Translations under genes and position numbers: made by a program | In this document: positions 54,306 to 64,000 of the stretch, one piece after another | Numbering within the stretch: position 1 is the stretch's first letter | How the letters are laid out: each line of letters opens with the position of its first letter | Notes under the pieces: model-generated | Database searches by the model: none | The model's input: the letters and a program-made list of their open reading frames with translations, nothing else | What the model was told of the DNA's origin: nothing | Assembly: GCA_910589415.1 (NCBI GenBank) | Contig: OU342632.1 | Span: forward strand, 12,155,507 to 12,219,506 | Direction of reading: 5' to 3' | Length of the DNA stretch: 64,000 nucleotides | Source of the DNA: Malachius bipustulatus | Lineage: Eukaryota > Arthropoda > Insecta > Coleoptera > Melyridae

Positions 54306-55240
54306 CAGGGTGCGTAATAATTATTTCACCAAGTAGGATTTGGCTTCAGAAACGGTTTGATGTTTAGATTTGGTATTTTGTGGGGTTGAATTGTACACAT
54401 TAAAAGTCTATACTTTGATGTGAGTTTAATTTGTTTTGTGAAGGTTTTTGTCAGAGGCCGCCTTATTGAATTTACGTTTTTTTTAAGTCCACAAGAGCTT
54501 TGTCGAGCGACGATAGCTTAGCAGAGGAACGTAAAAAGTATGATATCAAACGAAATGGGCTTAAACAAAGCAAGTAGAGAATATGGAATTCCCTCTAGAA
54601 CGTTGAGAAGACATTAAAACTTCTAAGATTACATTAGGTAGAAATCCATAATTGGGCATAGAACATGAAAAAAGACTTGTTATTCATATAAAAGCATTAG
54701 AGAAAGGTTTGTGTTTTCAACCCTTACTTTGTAGAATCTCTGCATACTGATGGATGATAAATAAACCACTAATGCTTTAAAAAATTTACTGTACCTATGT
54801 GTATACTGATGGATAATATATAATATTACCAATCAGTATACAGTAGAACTTTTTAAACATTAGTGTTTTATTTATCATCCATCCAGTTAGAGAAGGTTGA
54901 TTTTGCGCCTGACCTAACTCCGTAATGAAAATGGCTTATCAGTTTGCTGAAAAAAATGGTATTCAGCACCGTTCTCAAAAAAATAAATAAAGCCATAAAC
55001 ATCAACAAAAACGTAAATAAAAAAATAAGAAAGAACAAGAAATCCAATAAAACCAAAAAAGCTGCTCAGAGTTCTTCCAGTTTCTCAGAAGATCTCATAC
55101 TGAGTTCATCGGTGACCTTTATTATACCGCCAAGTCCAAAATTGATTTCATAAAATATGTTGGCTGTAAGCGGTGACTCCATGAGACATGCAAGAATTAT
55201 GGGGACTTACGCAACAAATGTTCTTGTAAGATTAAATATA
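54306..55240 (+). mobile_element. Decayed pogo/Tigger-like DNA transposon
   Basis: An ACAGGGTGCGTAATAATTA end-like sequence at 54306 is followed by transposase relics on the plus strand. First is a psq/CENP-B-type helix-turn-helix at 54558-54618 (MGLNKASREYGIPSRTLRRH). A LGRNP...LGIEHEKRLVIHIKALEKG stretch follows to about 54710. After an inserted hairpin comes the second DNA-binding region MAYQFAEKNGIQHR at about 54930-54975. A lysine-rich tail and a cysteine/histidine end (VGCKR...LHETCKNYG) reach about 55230. The DDE catalytic core is gone and the right terminus was not found. Confidence 0.7.
54741..54893. mobile_element. Small hairpin element inside the pogo-like transposon
   Basis: Arms of about 43 bases, TGGATGATAAATAAA(C/A)CACT... 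(54751-54793) and their complement (54839-54881), enclose a second inverted pair TATACTGAT / ATCAGTATA (54802-54810, 54832-54840). It separates two transposase segments that are neighbours in related proteins, so it inserted later. Confidence 0.65.
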
Positions 55241-55331
55241 GTAAATAGTGTCAGGTGGAGTAGTCCGGTACCTTATTAAAAAAAAGAAAACCTTAGCTTA
55301 CATTATTCATTTTTTTGTAACATTAACATGA

Positions 55332-55600
55332 TTAGTATTTGAATGTTCTTTTTATTATTCGTTCAAGTTGTCTAGATACATAAGAAAATATTTCACAAAA
55401 AGTAAAAGTGCTTAGAAGTTTTTCAGTGAAATTCTTCCTCACATCTTCCGAACATCGAGATTTGAGGTAATGTCGTTTTTCAGATGTTGCTATAAAGGTT
55501 CCAAGTGCACTTAAGTCGGACGATTTTGTCGGCCACTTTGTCGTCGAACAACGTCCATTAACGGAAACACCTGATTTAAATTCTGGAGACAAGCAGATGC
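55332..55600 (-). pseudogene. C-terminal relic of a mariner-like transposase
   Basis: A minus-strand frame reads NGRCSTTKWPTKSSDLSALG, matching the family stretch (WPxRSPDLxPLDFxLWG) around the last catalytic D, followed by an EDVRKNF box (family EDLRxRI). The aspartate of SPDL is kept (SSDL). About 85 codons remain. It may belong to the same family as the helix-turn-helix relic at 13061-13294. Confidence 0.6.
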
Positions 55601-56211
55601 ATAACTGGTCGAGTCGAATCTATAGTTATATAACAACTTGAGATTGATTTTGAAAATTTATAGAATCTAAGAGAAAAATATTGTTTGGTTGATATAAGTT
55701 ATGTATCCTTAAGAAGCACAATAATTATTTTCAAATGGTAGTTTGCAACAACTGCAAATGGTAGTTTAGTTCATAAATAACAGTTTTAATGACATTTCTT
55801 GATTCATTGCTTTAACAACCAACCAACACGTTTCTTATGATTATAAACAATACTTTCCTTTTAAATATATTCCTTTTAAAAATATTCATGACTTATGGAA
55901 ACGAATAAGCATTCATAATTTCAAAGGTCAGTTGTGTTGAAAACTGCAATTAATTAGAATTAAAAAAATAATAATTGAAAACCTTGATTGTTCAAAGTAT
56001 GCTGAAGCGGTAAATTGTTCATTTAAATGTTCTCGATTTGAACAACAGTTACACAAAAAAAGCTGAATTATAGGTTCTGTTATTAACATCTGCGTGATTA
56101 CACGATTATGGGACATCGGACATACGATAATTTTTCGTAATACCACACTTTCAGTACCTAAGTAGTATCTTTTTCCATAAATAATGAACCAATTTTCCCT
56201 CTTTGATTAGA
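55601..56211. other. No gene seen; short tandem repeats
   Basis: CAAATGGTAGTTT occurs twice at about 55734-55766, and a CCTTTTAAA(T/A)ATATTC pair at about 55857-55886. No coding pattern. Confidence 0.5.
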
Positions 56212-56371
56212 TTCAGGGGATCTGTGGGAAGGATCGAAATGCGTGACTCATGCAGGACCTCCAGCAGTAGGTCTAACACACAGGATGGACGTTATTGAAA
56301 GTCTGATTAGGTGCATTCAGGCGCGAAGTATGGCCACAAAGGTTCGCGATTCAGAGAACACATTAACCAAG
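56212..56371 (+). CDS. Candidate internal exon, function unknown
   Basis: A 160-base open stretch follows a good 3' splice-site context (TTTTCCCTCTTTGATTAG) and ends with a donor (CCAAG|GTAATA). One frame is open throughout (SGDLWEGSKCVTHAGPPAV and onward). Its base composition is more balanced than the flanks. I recognise no domain and see no partner exon nearby, so it could be fortuitous or part of a long noncoding transcript. Confidence 0.25.
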
Positions 56372-57489
56372 GTAATAACTTACAGCTGCTACGTTCCTGT
56401 GCGCCTTTCATTTCATGCTGCATGCAGAACTTGTGTATAAACTGTAAAGAACCCCTACATGAGCCGAAATGTATATGCAATTCATTGAAAGTATTTTGTA
56501 TACAGGTGTCATAGATAAAATACGTCTTAGTATTATTCCAAAGCTTATAATAATATGGTATAAAGGAATATATTATCAATCAAGTTCTCAGGTTTAAACA
56601 CGACCGTATACTGGCGAAGATTTTTTTTTTATTTAATATATTATCATGCACCATGATTTGGTTAAAATTATCTGTATAGATATTTATTTTTAAGTTACCT
56701 TATATTCAAAAATAATATAGGTACACCTTTTTGTGCATTCTTGTTTTATTTTTTCATGTTTTATCCTGAGATGATCTGCTACACTACATATTTTGTGATT
56801 TTCAAATGTAACGATCGTATGTCTTATCAAGGTATTCCTGGAGTCTATAGTGATCAGTTTATCGCTTTTGAGCGTTATGATCGAGAAAGAACACTAACAG
56901 TTCAAAACTACCGAAACGTGATTCAAGAAAATGGTACGCTCTTTGAAACTTGCAACCCTTGAATAATTTATAAGTGTTCCTGTAATTCCCTCCTGGAATT
57001 CTGCAAAGTTGTTGAAGTAAACGAAGCTTTTGAACACCTATTCAGTGTGTCTAATATTTATAGTTTTTTGACATTTTTGACACTCCTCTGCAGACAATAC
57101 TTGAAAGTGTAATATGAGAAAAAACTCATTTACACATACCGATGACACCTAATTTGTCGATTGTTGGTACTTTTTCTCTATATGCATATTAAGTTTTCTC
57201 ATACCGTGTATTTCTTCAGAAAAATGTTTGTTGAACAGAAATACCTTCTGTGAGCCTGATGTGGCCTATATATAGACGACCAGATTGCCTGAAAGTCTAG
57301 CACTTTTCTATTTTTTTTCGCTTATTGTTTTCTTCCAGTAGACGTATGTAGGATCTTGATAACTATAGAAAACTGTGTGTTTTTTTGCACGGTTTCGTGG
57401 TTTTCATCCAGACTGCATGGTACTTCAAACAAGCCATAAAGTTTTGCAGCAGTTTATTGTCTCGACCGCATCCTCTTTACATTTTTTTT
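56372..57489. other. No gene seen; AT-rich spacer
   Basis: The 73-codon plus-strand ORF at 56741-56962 has no recognisable domain. Confidence 0.55.
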
Positions 57490-58330
57490 ACATGCGAGGA
57501 TTGAAGAATGTTATTTGCTACAGCTGGCGCTGACCAGATTTCCGCTTTTTTGGTAAAAGATTGTAGACGCGGTTTTATTCTACCTCTGCTGACATTGTTC
57601 AATTTATCTCTCAGAACGTCGTCCTTTCCGAGTGTTTGGAAGTTTGGATGTACTTTACACTTACTTGTTCTATTTACCCTGTTCTTAAGCAGCCTTTAGC
57701 TTGACGTAAGTACCGGCATGGACTTGTGGACATACGCTCGACAACCACAAATTTAACGCGTTTTACGCAGTTTGTTACAAATGCGTAAAACCTGGACAAT
57801 CAAAGATAAGCACACCGACTTTTCGAAGGCCTTTGATCGAATGCACCACATTATTCTTTTAGAAAAAATTGGACAATTTGGCTCCTACACTCGCTTACTA
57901 TCTTTCATCGAATCCTATCTTTTGGACAGGCAGCGATATGTGTTGTACGGTGGTCCTAGTTCGCGGCCGGTCTCTCCCACATGTGGCGTACCCCAGGGTT
58001 CTAACCTGGGACCGCTGTTATTTTTGTTATCCATCAGTGATATTTCTCATGTTTTAAATTCTCATAAGCTGCTATATTCAGATGAATTGAAGATATTTTA
58101 TTAAATCGACAAATGCCCGACGCGTGCAGGATTCTATTGACAGTCTGAAGGTTTGGTGCAAGAGCAATAGTCTCCAAATGAACATGATAAATGTCGAGAA
58201 AACCGAGAAAATGAACCCAATTGTTGTATTGCATTATTCCTTTGACTCTCTGTCTTTTATTCGTACTAATTCTTAAGCAGGTTCCTACAGAAAAATCCAT
58301 GTTTGATGAGTCTGATGAGGAATTAATTCT
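57490..58330 (+). mobile_element. Jockey/CR1-type LINE RT fragment
   Basis: Plus strand. GADQISAFLVKDC and LPLLTLFNLSLRTSSFPSVW at about 57525-57645 are the start of the RT. After a deletion come HTDFSKAFDRMHHIILLEK, SGVPQGS-type CGVPQGSNLGPLLFLL and a catalytic box LLYSDELKIF (YADD decayed to YSDE) at 57800-58100, then LKVWCKSNSLQMN near 58147-58185. It is related to the minus-strand element at 35463-36905, but has lost part of the fingers and the active site. Confidence 0.8.
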
Positions 58331-59985
58331 TTATGGGTAAGTAATTCTTATGGGTTCCACCACATAATTATTCTAGACAGATCTAAAGAGAAGAAACACA
58401 TCCAAATTCCATGAAGTTTACTCCCATTACGAAAATGACTTTCAACTATTGCAGTTTTTCGCTCTTACGTGAGCGCTTTTAATTAATTTTAACAATATAA
58501 ATAAATTCTTGGTCTAATGAAAATAATTAAAATCTTCTTGATTTTTTATTTTATCAGTAAATCAGCCTTCAGTAAATCAATAATGTAAATGTCAGAAACG
58601 TCATATTAAATCCATTTCATTGAGCTTTGACTAGAGATGGGAGAACCGAATTAGGGAGTAGCGACCGTTCTAAAATAACCTGTTACTTTTAGATACCTAT
58701 GGCGAGAAAGACTATTTACGACTGTTTGACGCAAATCTACTAAATGATTTCCAGCCAGTATTATAAGGACCCATTAAGCTAACGGGCAGATTTCTGATAC
58801 CATTTTTAAAGCTAATATCGACTTCAAATAACTTTTATTGAAATTTTTGTAATCCCTTTCATGCTAAAAATCACTAAATTGCTATATTTTCCACCTACAG
58901 TAGATACCTTTTCTAGAAACGGCCCCAAAAATCAGTCCGTTAAGTATGAGCCTTTATAATACTGACTGTTAGAGTTAACGATGGAATAGATTTCAGGCTG
59001 GCAGTAAAACTGCCTACAGTTATTTTGAAACAACTCAAAACAAATAACAGTTACAGTTAGTAACCGTGACAGCGGATCACAATCATAGAAAGTCGAATAT
59101 ACTAGTCTACTAATAAGTCTACTATTCCATATTAATAGAAAATCAAGTTATGACATCCGTTTCTATCTCCATGGCCAACTCAGGATGTGTTAATTAATGA
59201 ACACCCGATATTATTTGATCGCGATGTGTTTTGGTTAGGTAATTTTATACTAGTGTCCTGTAATTGGATGTAATCTGTCGATATTTTTATAATCCAGGAT
59301 GTTGCACGCGTTCTTTCATAGCATATCGGTCCGCAAGTGCGAACAACGTGCTTTGCTAGCGTTTGCGGTATAAGAACCTTACAACAAGGATCTTCGCAGT
59401 CGTTATAAATCATCAAATTACTACCTACTCTTTTCATGTTAGAATATATGTTACGAAAAGTGGACCTTCTCTTTTTGTTTACCTACTCTTGAATTAACGG
59501 CACGTGTTAGTTAGGGACTTCCGAAAAAGCTTTGACGGAACGGAACGCCTTTTGACAAAAAACATGCGATTCTTAATGACGCAAAGGAAACACTAGTGTG
59601 AAGAATATACTTCAGAGAACTTGAAATTAACATGTGGCGCTTTAAGTAATAATATTAGCTCAACAGCTATAATAATTTATAGCTGTATATTTATTATTAT
59701 TATAATATAGATTAATAATAAGCCAACGGCTCCATTATTAATCTTGCTTTCTTGTGTTGTTAATAACGCAAAAATGTTAAATCTGAAAATAGTTTTAAAT
59801 TAGTATTTACATTGAGGTTTATGTAATTAAATAAGTCTTATTTACAATTCGATCTTGTTCTAATCTATCAAGTCGATTTATACTCATGTCTTTCTTCTTG
59901 CATTTTCTGCAACACGAAAAATGATTTCTGCTAGACGTAAATCTCTCCAGCTCTCACGATTTCAAGTCAGTGGTGATATATTCAT
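58331..59985. other. No gene seen; AT-rich spacer
   Basis: No recognisable coding or repeat ends. Confidence 0.55.
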
Positions 59986-60245
59986 GTCATAGTTATAGAA
60001 ATACATACATCCGCCTCTTGCGATATAGCTTTAGGCTTAAGATAGATAATTTTCAGAGACCATACGTCAAAGCTTCCTCTTCAATAGGATGTTTAACACC
60101 TGGAACGGCCTACGACAGGAAATTGAAAGTGTCCCATCAGTTAATATTTTTAAGTGCAGATCTGATGTGGAAGAACAGAGAGGACAATTTTATATTCATC
60201 ATTACTGTAAAAGATACTCTGCATAATTTTCCTTCTTGATAATTT
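59986..60245 (+). pseudogene. C-terminal relic of a Jockey/CR1-type LINE
   Basis: Frame reading FNRMFNTWNGLRQEIESVPS followed by VNIFKCR at about 60082-60165, matching the family's last conserved block (RxxxxWNxLPxEVVxAxSVNxFKxxLD). Upstream codons are broken by stops. Only the tail is left. Confidence 0.6.
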
Positions 60246-60333
60246 TAATTGATTTTTAATTTTATAAATTGAGTTATTGTACCTTATCTATGAATATATG
60301 GTCTCCTAAACAGCAAGATAAAATTAGAACAAA

Positions 60334-60870
60334 TAGCGAGCTCTTATGCAGTTTATCGACGTAGAGAGTATTAAATTGTCTGACTTGGCAAAAATTGGTT
60401 TAATATTCAATACAAGCAACAATAGGAAATCTTTCGTAGAACTTCCAACTTCTGTCCGTGCCAAGCGTATGTATGATAATTCCCAGAGAAGATATATTTT
60501 AGAAGTTTACAGAATTTCAAGCAGTTATTTCTAGAATGTATTTGGATTCCTAAAGGCGATAACAGAAAAAAACTAGCACACACAAGATGGAAGGATGGCT
60601 ACTGCAAGCAAAAGGTTGTAAATGTTGGATATATTATAGCGAACGCCGGAAATGAGAATGGATTCACCCAGAAAATGTTTAGTTGAGAGTAATGGATGCT
60701 GGGAGTATTGAAAAAATAACATTCGACAGGATGAAACGAAAATCTTTTCTGCACGGAAAACTGAAAAAGCAATAGATCATTCCTCCTATATTGAATTTGT
60801 TGGAATTAATTTAGGTCAATATGATAACTCTGACGCAGATTGGGAGAGTGTTGATGAAAATCAATTTTAA
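60334..60870 (+). pseudogene. Unrecognised degenerate ORF region
   Basis: Two plus-strand open pieces. The first, 60346-60534, contains VRAKRMYDNSQRRYILEVYR; the second, about 60770-60870, ends with the acidic SDADWESVDENQF and a stop. Charged, protein-like composition suggests a decayed coding sequence of unknown family. The frame is broken between them and no TIR or LTR was found. Confidence 0.25.
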
Positions 60871-62161
60871 TAAAACCGATTTCTCATTTTTTATTCCCAG
60901 ATTGCGGCCTGAATAAAATATTTACTTTAAATTTCACATCAATGCAGACATTATGCATACTTTTATTTAAGTAATTCAATAATAAGTATTAAAAAAATGG
61001 ACTACTTTATTAAGTTGAAAGTAAATTACTCATTATACATATAGTACGATGAAGTTTAAAAAGTCATAATGTATCGATTAAGAATACACATCCTTCTGAT
61101 AGTTCGATTTATTTTGTTTCATTTACGTGGTTCTCATAGAAATCGTCAAGTTTGTCTAAACACTCCATCCCGCATAAATAAATATACGTCAACATTGGTT
61201 TTGAATGAGAATTAAATGCACAATACAGAGGATAGAATGTCATTACGTGAATACATTTTATGTAGTTCTCAGTGGCTGTCAAACTTACTTAAACCGTTCA
61301 ATTAATTGTTTGAGTGATTCCTCTAATAATTTACGCTCGTTAACACCTTGAATTTTAACCGTTTGACATTTTCTGGTGAAATGAAAAATCTTAATTCGGA
61401 CGGTTAGTATGACGTCACATATAACTTTTTAAACTTAATCGTACCATACAGTGAGTACGTTTAAGTACATTTATGTACCCAGTACCATCCAACCTTAATT
61501 TTTTTACCGAATGAGATAGAACTTTGAAACTAAATCAACTGTCACGAATTTTGGACGTTGCAGTCACTGTCAACTCAAGTTTTTAATTCAATTTTGGCAT
61601 GGGGTTCATGATAGTGACGGGTAAATTCCCGGTTTATTTTTGGGGAGTATTTCCAGGGATTATTCCCGGGAATATTCAATTTTTAGGGAAACTTTGGGAA
61701 TTTTAGATTTTATCTCGTAAATAATGATAAACTGGTTAATATTTATGAATTTAATAAATTTATAATAAAAGAACATTACTATTTTACACAACGAGACTTA
61801 AAAGTGACATTTTTCGTAATGTCAGCGAAAAATTAAAAATAACCATTTTCCATTTTCAAAGCAGCTTACATTCAAAATATCTCAAGATTTAGCAAACCGG
61901 GTACATGTACGTATCTTAATTTTTCAAATGGTATGTTCCTATTTGGTAGATGGAACAGTTATACAGAGAGATAACAAATCTGATAAAATTAAGAAAAATC
62001 GAAATATCTGATAATTTTCTGTATAATTTTTAACCTGTAAAACAATTTCATTCACACTATAGCATACCTAGGGCACAATAGCATGAACAAATTTTGAATC
62101 CGAAAAACAGCTGAATAGAGAATCGATTACTTATTTTGAACATTATGAAATTATAAAAATC
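60871..62161. other. No gene seen; includes a GGGAAT-rich patch
   Basis: At about 61615-61700 several TTCCCGG, CCCGGGAA and GGGAAT motifs cluster, giving short self-complementary patches. No coding pattern. Confidence 0.5.
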
Positions 62162-62585
62162 TATAGAGGGTGCTATTCATATTTTTAAGGGTCGGACGTG
62201 CAACTTGGGAAATGTTAAAGTGGGGGTTGTTTTCATGCTGTCATGTTGTAGAGCTTTAAAAATTATAATAACATCCTCTTATTCACTTCGATTATCTCAA
62301 CCTGTCTATGAGATATGGGTCCGGTTGCACAAACATAAATTAATCTGTCAGATAACTACTGATCTTAAAATGTGTTATCAAAATATTAGCCTGATATTGC
62401 TCGAAATAAATTCTACTCCCTTTTAGAGGAGTTAATGACCGTTAAAAAATGAAAGATCATTATATATTCGCAATATTTTTAAAACTTGTAAGTTAATTTA
62501 AAATCAGTAATTATGACAGATCATTAATTTACGTTTGTGCAACCGGCCCACGGTTTGGTCAATTAAGTCTGGGTCACCCTGTATA
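62162..62585. mobile_element. Outer TIR element with TATAGAGGGTG / CACCCTGTATA ends
   Basis: TATAGAGGGTG at 62162 and its near complement CACCCTGTATA ending at 62585 bracket another element at 62317-62549. One mismatch in 11 end bases. No protein encoded. Confidence 0.5.
62317..62549. mobile_element. MITE with GGGTCCGGTTGCACAAAC ends
   Basis: The left end GGGTCCGGTTGCACAAACAT and the complement of the right end GGGCCGGTTGCACAAACGT align over about 50 bases with small gaps (including TAAATTAAT and a CTGTCA block). Length 233 bp. GGGCCGGTTGCAC-type ends are familiar from insect MITEs. No target duplication obvious. Confidence 0.8.
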
Positions 62586-64000
62586 TAGTAGTAGATCGAC
62601 TTAAAAATGCGTTTTCTAAAAAAGTAAGTTTAATAATTTTCTGTTTTTATTACATTTAGAGTTAAATTCTTGCTGCTCTTCTTCCTCACACTATCCAATT
62701 AAATATCAGAATTTTATGTCAAAATTATTTTTATTTGGGCTTTGACGCTTTCAGTGAAAATCTGGTTGAACTTGGATGAAAAAATGATGTATTGATAATG
62801 ATAAATGATAAAACCTGATTTAAGAAATCCAGATATTAGCAGGCAGACAACGTTATTACAGCCTTTTTAACTTTTACTAATTAGGCCCAAATTGCTGGTC
62901 ATCTGTCCACCAGTCATATATATTCTACTATCAATATAAATAGTACAATAGGACATTGTATTCCTACTGCAAAATGTCAATGGTAATTAATAATTGTCAG
63001 CTCACCAGTTTTCGAAGTTTCATAAGACCCGTTGGTATAATAGAGCTATAAAATATCATGTTTCAATGTTTAATTAAATATAAAATAGGGTTCTGCTCGG
63101 TTGCAGTATTAAATGATAAAATATAACAATCTGGTCTCACATATGCTCCATTCGCTGAGTATTCTAAATAATTAGACAATTTATCGGATGTTGTTCACAC
63201 GTGTGGAAATTTGACTCAAAAGATACCCTCAAGCTGCTTGATTCTTTACAAATAAGAGACATATTGATAAAATTGTAACATACACCATCTCCCTGTCATC
63301 TGTTTTGAATCACGCGTTACTTTCGCGACGATTGTTCTTCCGGGCTTGCAACTCTATCTCGTTACAATGCAAACTCTATACAAACTCATGCAGGATATAC
63401 CCCCCATACATCAGGATATCTCAGAATAAAGGGGACAAACTACGACGGTAGAATATTCACTTAGTTTTGAGACTAAAAGTCCTTAAAACTATTTTCAAAA
63501 TGGAGTATTAACGAAGTCATGGGTTGCTAAAGGTTCCAAAAAAAGTAATATTTTTTTGCATAACTCAAACCGTCTAAATATTTATTTCTACTATTAATCA
63601 GTCTGATATTAGGTCAATATAATTACGTGTATGTAACCTGAACTGATACATACGCTAGATATAGGATTCCAACTTGTGGATCTCACGATTTACACATGAA
63701 AAATGTTGGTTTTGACAAATTTTTCCAAAATCTAGACATTTCTGTTTTAAAAAGTTCATAAAAAGGTTTCTTATGTAAACTCTCAATAGTTTTTGGATAT
63801 GTCAGAAAATTAAGGATGCAATTCCCTGTCTGGTTCTAAGAAAAAAAGTTCCTAAAATGGTGTTTTTATTGAAAACAGTTCACATTAAATCTTTTAACCA
63901 AGAGCACCTTTTTTATGTAGAAAATATTGACAGATAAAAATGTGCTTCCACAGTGCCAATTTTCGACGTTTCATACGAATTAGAGGCAAAAAAAAACACT
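62586..64000. other. No gene seen; AT-rich spacer
   Basis: No recognisable frame or paired repeat ends up to the window edge. Confidence 0.55.

Overview
This window reads as AT-rich nuclear DNA from an arthropod, most likely an insect. It contains a BEL/Pao LTR retrotransposon, a Ty3/gypsy element, decayed R1/LOA/I-type, Jockey/CR1-type and RTE-type LINEs, pogo-like and mariner-like transposase relics, and many short elements ending in CAGGGTG. Short GTAGGTACCTAC-like motifs recur, as in aphid and lepidopteran genomes, but the species cannot be fixed from the sequence. I see no bacterial operons, tRNA or rRNA genes, or CRISPR array, and no intact host gene. The only host-exon candidates are two short stretches (6079-6180 minus, 56212-56371 plus).

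Layout. 1-1.4 kb: decayed RNase H-bearing LINE. 3.9-4.8 kb: fold-back element with a 24-bp terminal inverted repeat (TIR) and 12-bp flanking repeat. 5-6.2 kb: small relics and an exon-like segment. 10.5-12.1 kb: short TIR element, then an antisense Jockey/CR1-type LINE. 13.0-14.7 kb: deleted mariner-like transposon, then a gypsy-type LTR with a tandemly duplicated primer-binding site (PBS). 17.85-24.82 kb: complete BEL/Pao element. 26.1-30.3 kb: two fold-back elements around an RNase H-bearing LINE fragment. 32.4-34.3 kb: RNase H-type LINE with an inverted piece inside. 35.3-36.9 kb: well-preserved LINE reverse transcriptase on the minus strand. 38.18-43.26 kb: complete Ty3/gypsy element. 44.3-47.3 kb: gypsy LTR/PBS remnant and two RTE fragments. 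50.76-51.95 kb: fold-back element with ~520-bp arms. 54.3-55.6 kb: pogo-like and mariner-like relics. 57.5-60.9 kb: LINE fragments and an unknown degenerate ORF. 62.16-62.59 kb: nested MITEs (short non-autonomous TIR elements).

The two complete LTR elements look very young: long ORFs, LTR pairs identical by eye, and target-site duplications (CCGTT for BEL, TGTA for gypsy). The BEL element has a PBS for tRNA-Tyr and a plausible leader intron. The gypsy element has no canonical tRNA PBS. Instead, the 11 bases flush against its 5' LTR are exactly complementary to an 11-base LTR segment just downstream of an AATAAA, which is the layout of Tf1-type self-priming. Its gag and pol ORFs are joined by a canonical A-AAA-AAC slippery site. 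The most unusual signals are this self-primed architecture and five long snap-back palindromes in 64 kb.
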